DNA of 64,000 nt from Ophiosphaerella korrae (GCA_028456385.1 JALNQF010000143.1:1-64000), one strand, 5' to 3'; positions 41,769 through 53,035 are shown, numbered from the stretch's first letter. The notes: generated by a model not told the origin, from the letters alone. Numbers and translations: made by a program.

Positions 41769-43497
41769 ATGTCACAGTTCGTCAAAGAGCTGAATTTTGA
41801 GTTTTTGAGGTGGAAAAACTCTAATTCTCATCCGTTGGCTTCGTCTATGACATCGCTTTTTGATTCTGAGTTGCGTTTCCTACTGGCATTCTTTGGCGCC
41901 ATTGCACTACTCTACACATGGAGAAGAACTAGGAAGACTGAAGTCCTCCTGCCAGCATATGTGCCTTTAGAAATCGCGATCACTGCAGCCTGTATTTCTG
42001 CAGGCGGTATCGCACGAAAGTTCCGGTACGAACAGCGATGCCTTATGGAAAGTCAAATAAAGCAATATCTCACAACATGTATTTAGTTTATCATTTCGAA
42101 AATATGGTGGCTCCTTATTCGGAATTTCTATGAAACACCAGGTCCTTTGCAATGTGCAGAACATTGACAAGCTTCTTTCACAGCCGAACCATACGCTCGA
42201 CAATCACCCGGTCGATTGGACGATGTACAAAAGGGTCTTTGGAGCATCGAAACTTGAGGACTTGCAAGAGAAGCTCATATGTGCCAGGAAGGAGCTTTTC
42301 AGTTCTGTTGAACGTGGCTTCCTGAGCGAACAAGGTGCCTCTTCTGCGGTTATCCGTGCAATCATCCCTAAGAAGGCTGGAATTCTGGTCAATTTCACAA
42401 CGAGCGAAAAAGATCTAAAGCTTTGGGAGCGCTCTTCAGATGTTAAATTGGTCCAGCCGGATACTGTGCAAGCAAACTTGGCAACTCTCATGAGAGATTT
42501 CGGCGCATGTATTGCCATCCCATTATTGTATGGTCACGATTTCCTGGAAAGGTATCCTCAATGCCTTACAGATCTATGGCAATTCGACCACGATAGTTTT
42601 CCTCTCCTTTTGCTAGGTATCCCGACTTGGATGCCTCTAAAGCCTTTCAAAGAGGGTCTCTCAGCACGTTCACGAATCATCCAAGAAGTTGAGGCTCTTT
42701 ATAAGCGCATTGATCAGTATCAAAAAGGTATCCTTGTGGAACATGGCGCCGACATGAGCGATGTATCTCAAGTGGCTCTAGCCCGCAATACTGCGTTTCA
42801 TAAGTACAAATTCTCTCCTCAGCATTGCGGAATTACTGATTTCGCTCTTCTCTGGGGTCAAAATGGGAACACGCAGCCCATAATATTTTGGTTCACCTTA
42901 TTCATCTACAGTACGCCTGGCCTCCTTTCTGCTCTTCGTGAGGAGATAGCGCCTCACATCGACGTTGTTGACAACGAAATAACTTCATTTTCATATGACG
43001 CCATTTACAATGAAAGCCCCCTCTTAAAATCGACACTCTATGAAACTTTCCGAAAAGTTAATGACCCTACATCACTTCGCTACGTAGCACGGGCAATGAC
43101 CATTCCAGATGGTGCACACGAGCACAAGATCCAAGCCGGTACATGGATATCAGTCCCACATCACGCGGTTCAGAGCGATGCGACAATATTCCCATCCCCT
43201 GATTCATTTACAGCAGATAGATTCATCGAGATAGACCAGGCTACAGGTAGAAGGGTTGCTCGATATGGTAGGCTCAAACCTTGGGGCGCTGGCATTGGTA
43301 TGTGTAAGGGCAGGACGTTTGCCGAGAAGGAAATTCTCTGCGTTGGGGCAGCGGTAATTAGCCTTTGGGACATTCAGCCAGCAGACGACGGTACTTGGAA
43401 AATTCCAGAAATGAGACCTGGCACAGGGGTAAGGCGACCTGCACAAGACGTAAGAGTTAGTATCAAGAAGAGAGCGCAACATCACCATGTCGGATGA
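41769..43497 (+). CDS. Cytochrome P450, CYP7/CYP8-like class (P450-3)
   Basis: Two exons (41769-42025, 42087-43497; intron GTACGA...TTTAG) give 555 residues. The junction restores KFRLSFRKYGGSLFGISMKHQVL; without it the frame stops at once. A membrane segment lies at about residues 35-50 (LLAFFGAIALLYTW). The I-helix LLWGQNGNTQPIIFW has Asn-Thr in place of the usual Asp-Thr, which is characteristic of the CYP7A/CYP8A/prostacyclin synthase class. The K-helix is YETFRKVN. The haem loop is PWGAGIGMCKGRTFAEKE, with Trp at the first position. In animals this class hydroxylates sterols or isomerises peroxides; fungal members are poorly known. Exon 2 is long and uninterrupted, so the gene looks intact despite decayed neighbours. 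Confidence 0.85.
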
Positions 43498-43695
43498 AAA
43501 CAACCCAAGCAAAGCCAATAATAAAACTTATTCTAGTAACTCTTGCTGCAGCTCCTGAATAGCACGTCGCATGGAAGTAACACAACAAAATTTAGCAAAG
43601 AAAACACATTCTAGTAACGTCTATTGTACCAGCTGAAAATGGAACCGAGCTTGAGAAGTCGACCCTGTGACCTTTTTCGTGCGACGGAAATACAA

Positions 43696-45713
43696 TCAAT
43701 CCAGGTGCATCGTGTTGAACAAGCGATTTCCGGTGTCGGTAGTGCGGCAGCTAGTGAACTCGTTGTCAGAAATGCGGAGAGCAACTGCACTAAAACTCCT
43801 ACGATGGCCAAGTTTCTCAATGATGCCTTCGCACACGGACTTGTCCTGGACAACGCCAGCAACTACTACAATACGAATAGTAACACGGAGCTTTCAAATG
43901 GCTTCTACAAGCTCCAATATTGACTTACCGCTGTTGACGACCGAATCAACCAGCACCGCGGTACTCTGACCCTTTAGATGATAGAGTTTGACGTCTTCAG
44001 AGCCAGAAGCATGTATAAATATTGCAAGCGAAAGTGCGTCGCTGGCACCGAGCGCCACCCCGTATGAGCGCCACAATTGATGTTTGCTTCTCGTGGCGAA
44101 GTCGGTGCCCATCCACGTCATGGCCCTGGGCGTGGCGTACCGGGGTCTCTTCAAGGCCAACTATGTTAGACAAGTACTCCATAGCTAAATACCGCCCAAT
44201 GTGCGCATGCGATTTTCTTAGGGTTGCGTCAATTATGTTTGCATCTCGCGTCAGCGCCATAAGTAATTTACCACGCTCTTCTCGGTAGCATGACAAATTT
44301 GAAGCAACAGATAGCAGAAAACGGAGTCAAAAAAAATCAAAAATCAAGCTGCGTGAGCTGAATTAGTGGAAGCCTAGTAGCCTCTAACCGAAATGTAGAT
44401 TTGCTAGGAAGTAGGGTTTGACGTGCTTGAAGACCGTTCTCTATGGCCGTTGTCAAGAAAGCATTCATCGATTTGCTTCTGGATTCCTCCTCCCCGGCCA
44501 CCACGACGGCATGATTGGCCTTGCAAAGCATACCCATACCCATACCCAGTAGAATGTCTCCGAATACACAGACATACAAATGGTAGACGTTTTGCAAGTG
44601 ATCAACCAGAGCAGCTTTTGCGCCAGGAGTAGCAACGATACCAGCTTCGATGCGTCCTCCGCCGATCACACTTACCTTTTCAGATAAACCCTCTAGCCCT
44701 AGCGCCTTTTCCCAGATTCATCGCAACTCAGAAGTGATTACCATGGCACCAACATGCTCTTGTTCGGCTGCGGCATGGAGTAACGACACGAATTCTGGGT
44801 GCATCATCACCTCTGCAGATACCTTGTACAAAGCGCATCATACTCTTGGTCATCGGTAGCCTCTTCATAGAGCAAGATCACTTGACGAAATGAATTGTGA
44901 GAATTGCGCAGAGGACCACCAAAAAGTGCTTTCAGTGGGTCATTTTCGCTCCTTCTTCCAGAATATATTACCAGTGTCCACTGCGGTCAGCGTCTTATCC
45001 GCATCCATAACCATTACGGTCTCGCGCTAGGTTTGGCCGGCGATAATCGCATCTAACCTGCTTTGGCCCCAGGGTAGATAGTCTTGTTTGTTGTCACGCC
45101 GGAAATCCCGCAATAGCGTCGAAACCGTCTTTTGAACCGATTCAGGGTCTGGTGGTGATATGGGCAAGTGTATAGGGAAGGATAAAATGTCGTTTTGACG
45201 ATAGAGGGCTTTCAGCTTACCCATTTCTACTTTTTGCCATTTAGCAAGATGAGCAACGGATGTAGGTGATCGGCTTCTTGTGGTATCATCTTGACGACAC
45301 TGCGCGATGACACTAGCAGGAGTATCCAGGTAGAGTACGTGCGTAAATATGTTAAGGCCATGTTGAGTACACATCGCATCCCCTGCCCCATCACCTTCTC
45401 GCTAGAACGTGTAATAGGTAATGATAACTCCCGCTTTTTTGCTTTCGGTGCAGTCGCTCCCAATCTTCTCGATAGCAGCTATACGCTATTGTCTCTGTTC
45501 CTTCTGCGCCAACTGCTGAAGTGCGCCCAGTCCGTCCTTGACGATGAGTCAATCACTTCAGGTCCTTCGAAGAATGTAGGCTTGACTGTACCGAGCTCTT
45601 GCATGAGCTCCTTTAGTAGAGTTGTTTTCTAGCGCCTGGGAGACCATACATCACAGCAACTACTGCCCTGTTGGAGGTGGGTGCGAGGCTTCCAGTGGCT
45701 GAGGACTTGTCAT
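43696..45713 (-). pseudogene. Decayed P-loop kinase / HAD / UPRTase three-domain gene
   Basis: Read on the minus strand, three parts of a known fungal multidomain protein can be followed in order, each broken. First, a P-loop region: VVAVMYGLPGA at about 45640, where a one-base loss shifts the frame inside Walker A, then VLYLDTPASVIAQCRQDD. Second, a HAD phosphatase-like part: VMVMDADKTLTAVDTGNIFW at about 44990, soon followed by a stop, then IGGGRIEAG, VVVAGEEESRSKSM. Third, a UPRTase-type domain: GRYLAMEYLSNIVGLEE, LIRGG, another frameshift at about 44065, then LVDSVVNSGKSI and the typical end DTGNRLFNTMHLD. At least three frame breaks and several stops rule out one working product. Whether the break is recent cannot be told, but most domains are still easy to recognise. 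Confidence 0.8.
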
Positions 45714-45932
45714 TTTTGCCTTAGCACTCCAGTCTTACCAGAGCTGCCGCTCTTTTCACGTGATTATATCTGTTCACTTCACCGTGAATTTGCTCTAGGC
45801 AGCAATCTTCACAAGCCCCTGTCAGCACACGTGACTACTAGTAAATAGAATTTTGAAAAATGAAGCCTCCTAACCACATACTTCCCTACCACCACTTACA
45901 AATACCGATGGCCTCAAGAGGTGCCAGTATCC

Positions 45933-48247
45933 ATGAAGGCTGCGCCCGAGATGGCATATAGGAAGATTGGCGATCTTGCCTTGTTAGACAAGATCGACAA
46001 ACTCTTCGTTTGCAATGTGGGCGAATACATAGATCTTTCTCAACTGGTCGTCGTTGGTGATCAGTCTAGCGGAAAGAGTTCTGTGTTAGAAGGTTTGACG
46101 CGACTTCCTTTTCCCCGCGACAGCGGATTGTGCACAAAATTCGCCACACAAATTACCTTTCGAAGGGCGACCAGCTATTCAATCAAGGTCTCCATCCAGC
46201 CTAGCCCAGATACCACTAAAGAACACCAAGAGCGCATGAAGAGATGGATTAAATCTGATATTGAACAGCTTGATGCGGTTTCCTTTGGGAAAATTATGAG
46301 CGAAGTGAGTTGATCGTTAGGAATGAAAAGGTGTCACTTTTAAAGGTCACCCTAGGTCCATACCGTGATGGGGTTGTCCAACGACGAAGCTCAATCATCT
46401 GACCTTCAGAAGACGTTCTCCAATGACGTCCTTCGCCTCGAAATCTGTGGCCCAGATGAAGCTCATCTTAGCATCATCGATGTTCCTGGCATCTTCAGAA
46501 CTACTACCACTGGTGTTACGACCACCGCGGATAAGGAGCTTGTCAGGATTATGGTGGAAACTACATGAGAAACACAAGAACAGTCATGCTTGCAGTTTTT
46601 CCTGCTAATGCCGACCCTGCTACGCAGGAGATCTTGGAGATGGCAAAGGAAGTCGATCTTGGCCTTCATCGCACAATCGGCGTGTTGACAAAGCCAGATC
46701 TCGTCGTCAAGGGCGCGGAACGTAAGGTTATGGAAATGATTGAAGGAAATAGCTTGGAGGTCCAGCTAGACTGTAGTATCGTTCGCAACCCAGGGCAGCA
46801 ACAACTTGATGACTCTACGATGGACCGAATAACACTCGAAGAAAGATTCTTCAAATGTACAGTTCCTTGGAAGTCGCTACCCCAAGAGCGTAGAGGTATC
46901 GATTCACTCAGGATCCGTTTAGAAGACGTCTTCACCCAACATATTCGTCGCGAATTTCCAAAGGTCAGTTTGCTTAGAAAGACTTACTTTCATCTCTAAC
47001 TGTGCTAGCCAGGTCAAAGCCGAGATTAGCAAGAAGTTGAGCGCGTGCAAAAACATTATGGCTTCAATTGGCGCGGAACGAGATACTGCAGATGGTCGGG
47101 TTAGGTACCTGCATGATCTTGCGATCAAGTTCCAGCGACTTGTAGACCTTTCCATCAGAGCAGATTATGGAGCCGATCCTCTCTTCGACGCTATTGCTGA
47201 TCTTCGACTAGCCGCACTTCTCATCAACGGCTATGAGGGGTTTGCTAAAGACCTTCAAGAGTTCGGCCACCAATTTCAATTCCAAAAAGAAGTCTACTGC
47301 GGTAAAAATCAACCCGCTTCGTCACCTAAAGATCTTAAGGCTAAAAGTGGAAAGAAAAATGAACAAAATGCTAGTACCAGGCATGTCACGACTGAAATCT
47401 GCTAGACGAGATTCTCTATAAGAACGTCGACATTCCGAGCCCATCAAAACTCCCGATCTTTGAATATTTAGATGAACTGTACAGGAAGTCTCGAGGCTTT
47501 GAGCTTGGCACTTTCAACTCCAACATTCTAACGGTAGCGATGCGACAACAGTCGAGCAAATGGCAAGCAATATCTTATGATTACACCAACAATGCAGTTG
47601 CACTCGTTCACAACTTCATCATTAAGTCACTGCAGGCACTCTCTGGCGATGAGAAGTTATCGGAGAAGCTATCAAGCTTGCTTCTAGATGAACTACTCGA
47701 TAGGTATAAGAAGAGCTTGACTCATACCGAGTTCCTGCTCAATGTAGAGCTTTCATCAATGCCCATGACATTAAACTACTACTCCAATGACAGCCTTGAG
47801 AAATGGTCAGTAAGTCATATCATGCTACTTTGTTTTATTGCTAACTAATTATGGCCTAGTCGTCAGCAGTGTTTGAAGACTGCCATGATGTCCGTTGCTA
47901 CACCAGACAGTCGATCAAGACGCGTTGTCCCCATTGATTGTATCATGCGAAATAATCCCATGAACAATGCGGATCATGCTATCCGTAATATTCATGATAT
48001 CTTGTGTGCTTACTATAAGGCTACACGCAAGCGTTTCACCGACAATGTGTACATGCATGCCGCTGGCTATCATCTAATTCATGGCCCGGATACACCACTC
48101 AAGTTCTTCTCTTCCAAGTTTGTCTTAAGTCTCACTCATGAACAGCTCCAGGAAGTTGCTGGCGAAGACCCTAGTCTGAGGCGGAAGCGAGCCCAGTTAA
48201 GAAAAGAGATTCAGGATCTGGAGGCCGGAAGGAAGATTCTCATGTGA
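45933..48247 (+). pseudogene. Dynamin-like large GTPase with two frameshifts
   Basis: The segments at 45933-46304, 46356-46963, 47013-47805 and 47860-48247 form a fungal dynamin/Mx-type GTPase. The GTPase motifs are GDQSSGKSSVLEGL (P-loop), DVPG (G3) and LTKPDLV (G4). The middle and effector region follows, with NRYLHDLAIKFQ-like and GFELGTFNSN, and the C-terminal GED-type region reads HDILCAYYKATRKRF. Introns are normal GT-AG. Two frame breaks are present: one near 46560-46570 (VRIMVET then TYMRNTRT, one base missing) and one near 47395-47400 (TTEIC then DEILYKNVD). No short intron can repair either. Everything else is well conserved, so these are recent mutations or assembly errors. It sits beside the decayed UPRTase gene. 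Confidence 0.75.
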
Positions 48248-49532
48248 AATTTAGGATAACGAGAGTTTAAGTCAAGGGTGGAGATGCACACTATGCCGGA
48301 CTCTCTTATTTCCTTAGAAGCTGGCATACATGGTAGCGACTGGAAAAGCATATTCAAAGTTTCTTCAAAGGTTCCAAAATATCCAGGTAGAAAATCAAGC
48401 TCAGACTCAAACTTCAGTGGCGCATGTAGCCAATCCCAATCCTAATCCAATATACAGGGATGATTGTTAATAGTGTTAAAGACGCAGGCTAGCCTAGAAA
48501 TGACTCTATTTCCAACCCGGCTGAATGGGCTGCATCTGCATCTGCATCGAAGCGCCTGGATGGCTAACCTGAATTAACCTCCCATACACTTTTATGCCTC
48601 GTCACATGAATAAGTTCGTATTACGTAAATTGCCTTAAAATATAGAAACCGCTTACTTGGTTCATCTGAACTCTTTGAAATTCCAGGCTTACTATCACAT
48701 AAGACATCTTTACGAGTGAAGGCTTTGTTGTATCATTACTGGTCACAAGTAAAAGGGTCTAGTAAAGCAAAATCTCGAGGCAGGGATCTGACGCCTAGGA
48801 TGCATTCAATCTACTTGAAATAGTTTGGGCTGATTCCAGATTCTGTATTACTGTTTTCGTCGGCCCCTAAAATCTTGATGAAGGCTCACTGCAATGGTGC
48901 TCAATTTCGCGAAGCAGCAAATGATACTTCATTTTCATGGCATGGAAAGCTAGACAAATTATGATTTGATGCAAAGTGAGTTGTACGATGGAGCTAGACT
49001 AAAGCTAATTCGGCAGGCAGGGCTGAGTTACACTACCATCGCGCCCCACGATCTCGTTATTGGCCGTCTATTTATTCCCAGCCCTTTGCTCAGCGAGCTG
49101 AAATCTTTGTAATATTTCCGCCTCATCGTCCACTGCTTCCCCTAGAATAATACCACCGAACCGCCGTGCGTGGTGAAAAATGGAAAAAGATAATTTAAAG
49201 TACCGGTACTCAACCTGCAGCACCCAATAGGCGTAAGGTGAAGTACCATGTACATGAACCTCAGAGGACAGCAGCCTAGCTTAACAGGAACAACCGGTCA
49301 GCAATACGGGTTCATAGCTTCATAATAAATTTCACATTCAGCTGTGGCTTCATAATACCTTTGTCATGGATGGATCATGAATAAATCTAGGGAGGCAAAT
49401 AATTTAGGAGTGCTTACGCTATCAGCAACCACCAACAAGGGAATTGCAGTCACAGCCCCAACACCAACACCACACTTGATCCGTAAGGATTCTTCAAAGC
49501 AAAAATGCCTCCGACTATTTTGCCTCGCCGTG
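48248..49532. other. Intergenic region upstream of the secreted protein gene
   Basis: About 1.3 kb, AT-rich, with no frame longer than about 60 codons of any quality. A short GCATCT duplication lies near 48531-48546. The last part carries the TATA element of the next gene. Confidence 0.6.
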
Positions 49533-49540
49533 TATATAAA
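49533..49540 (+). promoter_or_regulatory. TATA box of the secreted protein gene
   Basis: TATATAAA lies 123 bases upstream of the ATG at 49663. A strong TATA box fits a highly or conditionally expressed secreted protein. The transcription start would then be about 30 bases downstream, leaving a 5' UTR of roughly 95 bases. Confidence 0.6.
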
Positions 49541-49662
49541 GGTCCATGATACCTGCCATTAATCCGCACCACACAAGAACTCAGTCACTTCATCCACAGT
49601 TCCAAACACCTTCTCTACACTTGCAAACAATTCCCACCTACCACCCAAACTCATTTTTCAAA

Positions 49663-50016
49663 ATGCGCTTCACACCCGTCTCCGCCCTTGCGACTGTCCT
49701 CGCCCTGACAACCCAAACTTCGGCTTTCGTCATGGACATCTACGACTCCACCGACTGCTCTGGTGGCAGCCGCTCCGTTAACGTGTGGGACAACACCTGC
49801 GCAGCGTGGATGGGCGGCTTCAAGTCCTTCCGGCCCAATACTTACGGCGGCAACCACCAGAAGGCGTACTTCTTTATTCCAGGAAACTGCGGGGACCTCA
49901 CGTCCGCAGTGAATGTGCACTGGGTTGATGGCGGTGATGGCGGCTTCCAGAATGGGGTTTGTTATGGGATTGATGGGGGTCGGTCAGCGAATGCGGTTGC
50001 GTCTTATCGGGGTTGA
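49663..50016 (+). CDS. Small secreted cysteine-containing protein
   Basis: A 117-residue protein with a clear signal peptide: MRFTPVSALATVLALTTQTSA, cleavage predicted after Ala21 or nearby. The mature part of about 96 residues has four cysteines (32, 46, 76, 100) enough for two disulphides, and is rich in Gly, Asp and aromatic residues. The pattern DIYDSTDCSGGSRSVNVWDN with later KAYFFIPGNC resembles small secreted beta-sheet proteins of Pleosporales-type fungi. No membrane segment or GPI tail is seen. The ATG follows an A-rich leader (TTTTTCAAAATG) typical of well-translated fungal genes. It may be an effector-like or surface protein; the function is unknown. It is convergent with the YBP1-type gene. 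Confidence 0.8.
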   Translation: MRFTPVSALATVLALTTQTSAFVMDIYDSTDCSGGSRSVNVWDNTCAAWMGGFKSFRPNTYGGNHQKAYFFIPGNCGDLTSAVNVHWVDGGDGGFQNGVCYGIDGGRSANAVASYRG

Positions 50017-50337
50017 AGGAGAGGAAGGGGAGAAATGAAGGAGAAGGGGTGGAGCTCGGTGGAGTTGCGAAGTATGCTGATCCAGTCGTTACATGCAAAA
50101 TTTAGGTAGAAAACAACTTCGGTTGAGAATTGTGCGTTTTATATGTGACTTCAAGCTATGAGAAAGTAACCATGTCGGTTGGAAATACCTGCAATACACC
50201 TACCACCATCCCATCCTATCCTATCCCATCTATCCCCACCAAAAGCAACCATCTATACACATCTATCCACATCTCAACATCACGCACACCCCACACCTAC
50301 ACTTTTCCAACCTTACTCTCACCTCACTCACACCCTC
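50017..50337. other. Convergent 3' region
   Basis: About 320 bases between the stop codons of the secreted protein and the YBP1-type gene. It contains a C/A/T-rich CCATC-repeat-like stretch (50205-50290) and no gene. Confidence 0.6.
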
Positions 50338-52311
50338 CTACAATGTCCCAACCTTACCCTCAACCCACTCAATCACCTTCTCCAATAACCCAACATCTGC
50401 CTTTGCCTGCTCCAGCCCCTCACCCTCAACTTCCAAATTCGCCCCTCCAGCCGCCAATTCCTTATGAAACTGCTCCGTCACTGATTTCAGCGGCTCGATA
50501 TACGCAGCGAGGCGTAGCTGCTTGACGCCCAGATTCTCACGCAAATGGCCTGCCTGCAGAAGGAGATAGTAAAAATTGAGCGCAGCAACGTAAAAGCCGA
50601 GTTCCTGACGGAACTGGGTCCAAGCCTCGAGCAGGTCTGAGTCGAGCGAGGCGTAATGCGCTGTAAGATCGGGCCATAGGAAGGGCGCGACGGTGGAGAC
50701 TGCGACGGGGGTTGCGAAGATATTTGTTTGGGCGGGGTCGTCGGATTGGGATTGGGGGCTGTTTGCCTCGAGAGTTTCGCCTTTGAGCCAGGAGACGGCG
50801 CTGGCTTTGAGGTTTTCATAGGGGCAGTGCTCAAGCGTGTCGCGGATGAAGGTTAGACGGACGAGGTCGTGGGGGTGCGAGCGGAGGACGGTGGATGTGA
50901 GGTAGTGGGCGTGGCCGCGGAGGCTTGGAGAGGGAGTGTTGGCGGAGATGAGTGAGATGGTTTGTAAGTAGCGCGCGAAGGACTCGTCATCTTTTGGCTC
51001 ACCGACGTTGTTCTTCTCGAGAGCGATGAGGCCAAGTGCGAGTATCGCATCGAGAAGTGCTTCTGGCTCAAGGCCCACTGTTTGTGGGCCCACGGCACCC
51101 ACGAATTTGCGCAAGATGGTCGCATGTTGCGGGAAGATGTTTATGATGGAGGATTCGTCATTAGCCGATGCATATAGCTCTTGCTTCACAGTACGTGCCG
51201 TGAGAAGGAGCAGCGAGCCCGTACTTGATAATGGAATATCTTCGGCGGATGCTGGGGGATCATCTTCTGTTCCAGGAGCACCACGTTTCTCGGTCTCTGC
51301 GTCAAGTACCGCGCGTACTAGGTCGTCCGACTTTAATCCGAGATCCTGTGTTAAAGCGACGATCTGTCCAAGGGTAGCAGCTCGACTGGTTAAGTCTTCA
51401 TCATTTGCAAATCGATCTGCATATTTTCGATAATTAGGCTTGTTTGGTATTCTTTGAGGTTCGTACTTTTCCATCAAACGACTTGACCACGAAAAGCCAG
51501 GAACATCTTCATCCGAAGTCAATGATAGTACATAGTCTTCCAGAATATGTGTGATGAAGGACTGAAAAAGTCTGTTGATGAGTGTCGTTTCGTCATTATT
51601 TGGCGTTTCGCTTTGGGCTTCCGGATCTGGCTCAGACTCATTGGTCCTGGTTCGGAGAAGGTTAGTACTACTACGCCTAGGAGGCAAATGCGGTCTCTTA
51701 GTTCCGGAGAGCGTCTTGATGAATTTGATAGCGGACAGGGTGAGCTCGTCGATATGAGCAGTTGCTCTATTGAAAGCGACTAGCGTAGCCTGCAAGCTAG
51801 TTGATAGAAATCGACTTGGATATTTGGTTTTGACTCTTCGATGAAGCGTCGCTAACAAATCCAGGAGCACCTCGAACTTCAATACTGGAAGTGGCGGGAG
51901 TATTGTTGGTGGGAATCCTGGGCTCGTACTTGATTGTCCTACTACAATTTCTGGGACCTTGAGCTTCTGCTCGCCCTCTTCTTCCTCATCTTCCGTCTCT
52001 TGCCTTTCTTCGAATTCCAAAAGTCTTAGTGCCTCCGTGACCTTGAGAATACACTCTCTGGGGTTGCCTTTTGTGGCAATATCTTGCAAACATTCCTCGG
52101 ACGCCGGCAGAAGCGGAAGTAGCAGATGGATAAGGTCCCAACCAATGGTAGAGGTCAAATCAACATCTTGCAAAACCTCGTGTAGGATTGGAAGATTCTC
52201 CTCGGAAAGGTTGTATTCCACGATAGTGAGATAGGTAATAGGGTCTGTCGCTGGCGGCCGAGCCGCACGAAGGGGGTTCTCTCGCTGAGCACTGGTTTGG
52301 GTTTCGGCCAT
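50338..52311 (-). CDS. YAP1-binding / ALF4 / glomulin-type protein (YBP1-like)
   Basis: A 657-residue single-exon protein starting MAETQTSAQRENPL. It is almost entirely helical, built of repeated hydrophobic heptads (ILHEVLQDVDLTSTIGWDLIHLLLPLL near the start, CILKVTEALRLLEF, FEVLLDLLATLHRR). An acidic loop (EDEEEEGEQ) and a Ser/Arg-rich loop (RRSSTNLLRTRTN) interrupt the helices. The ending LLEKVIEWVEGKVG is typical of the family. Yeast members Ybp1/Ybp2 bind the oxidative-stress factor Yap1 or kinetochore proteins; glomulin and ALF4 bind RBX1 of cullin ligases. Which applies here is not evident. An in-frame ATG at 52371 would add 20 residues and is less likely. It is divergent from LSm3. 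Confidence 0.82.
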   Translation of the reverse strand: MAETQTSAQRENPLRAARPPATDPITYLTIVEYNLSEENLPILHEVLQDVDLTSTIGWDLIHLLLPLLPASEECLQDIATKGNPRECILKVTEALRLLEFEERQETEDEEEEGEQKLKVPEIVVGQSSTSPGFPPTILPPLPVLKFEVLLDLLATLHRRVKTKYPSRFLSTSLQATLVAFNRATAHIDELTLSAIKFIKTLSGTKRPHLPPRRSSTNLLRTRTNESEPDPEAQSETPNNDETTLINRLFQSFITHILEDYVLSLTSDEDVPGFSWSSRLMEKYEPQRIPNKPNYRKYADRFANDEDLTSRAATLGQIVALTQDLGLKSDDLVRAVLDAETEKRGAPGTEDDPPASAEDIPLSSTGSLLLLTARTVKQELYASANDESSIINIFPQHATILRKFVGAVGPQTVGLEPEALLDAILALGLIALEKNNVGEPKDDESFARYLQTISLISANTPSPSLRGHAHYLTSTVLRSHPHDLVRLTFIRDTLEHCPYENLKASAVSWLKGETLEANSPQSQSDDPAQTNIFATPVAVSTVAPFLWPDLTAHYASLDSDLLEAWTQFRQELGFYVAALNFYYLLLQAGHLRENLGVKQLRLAAYIEPLKSVTEQFHKELAAGGANLEVEGEGLEQAKADVGLLEKVIEWVEGKVGTL

Positions 52312-52623
52312 GATCAGATATGCTCCAATGTTTTCTCTATCTGGTGGCTGGGTTTTGGAGTGAGACGTCAACCGTATCGATTGATGTCCTCAAGTAGCAA
52401 GCGGGACCTTGGCCAGAGAGTACCTGGAACTGGCACTTGACGCAATACCGCAGCCCGGCCCGCACTAGTCTGAACAGAGAACTAGTGCACTATGTGGCTC
52501 AACTAGCTCCCCGCCTTTGCCAAGACATCGCAGCTCCATTCATTACCAAAGCACACTGCGTCGAAACATTGGCCTTGCCAGCTCCCCTACCAAACCTCCC
52601 TGACCTCCACAATTGCTTCGACC
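52312..52623. promoter_or_regulatory. Shared promoter of the YBP1-type and LSm3 genes
   Basis: Only 312 bases separate the two start codons, so one compact region serves both genes. A CTAGTGCACTA-type palindrome lies near 52482-52492. No TATA box is obvious. Confidence 0.55.
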
Positions 52624-53035
52624 ATGGAAGAAAAAGAAGAGACAAACGAACCTCTCGATCTTGTACGCCTGTGCATTGACGAAATCGTCGTCGTAAAACT
52701 GCGCGGCGATCGCGAATTGAAAGGAAGACTACACGTGCGTTTACAAAGCTGCCATACGTTAGACATATGACTCATATATAGAGGCTGAGACTATACCACA
52801 GGCCTATGACTCACATTGCAATCTCGTACTCGGGGACGTCGAGGAAACAATATTCGTTGCTGAGGAGGAAGAAGAGGACCAGGAACCGCGCGTCAGGACA
52901 GTCAAGAAGCAGAGTGAAATGCTCTTTGTGCGAGGTACGCATTTGAGGTGATGCTGAATTATGGTAGCCAGGGCTGACAGTGGTGTAGGAGACTCGGTCG
53001 TTCTGATCGCACCGGCTGACGGGACTACGCATTGA
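52624..53035 (+). CDS. lsm3: U6 snRNA-associated Sm-like protein LSm3
   Basis: Three exons (52624-52734, 52802-52934, 52989-53035) give 96 residues, the family length. The N-terminus is [16 protein letters not shown], matching the EEPLDLIRL block of other LSm3 proteins. Sm1 is [21 protein letters not shown] with [11 protein letters not shown]. Sm2 is [14 protein letters not shown]. LSm3 is a subunit of both LSm1-7 (mRNA decapping, cytoplasm) and LSm2-8 (U6 snRNP, nucleus). Both introns are GT-AG and the frame closes. The exons are too short to show as single open frames, and the largest frames here on both strands are shadows. Confidence 0.95.

Noticed and set aside
34197..43497. Complete secondary-metabolite cluster
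   Set aside because: Only P450s were found; no backbone synthase, transporter or pathway regulator can be supported.
43624..43923. Plus-strand frame of 99 residues over the UPRTase end
   Set aside because: The minus strand gives a clear UPRTase C-terminus; the plus frame is a shadow.
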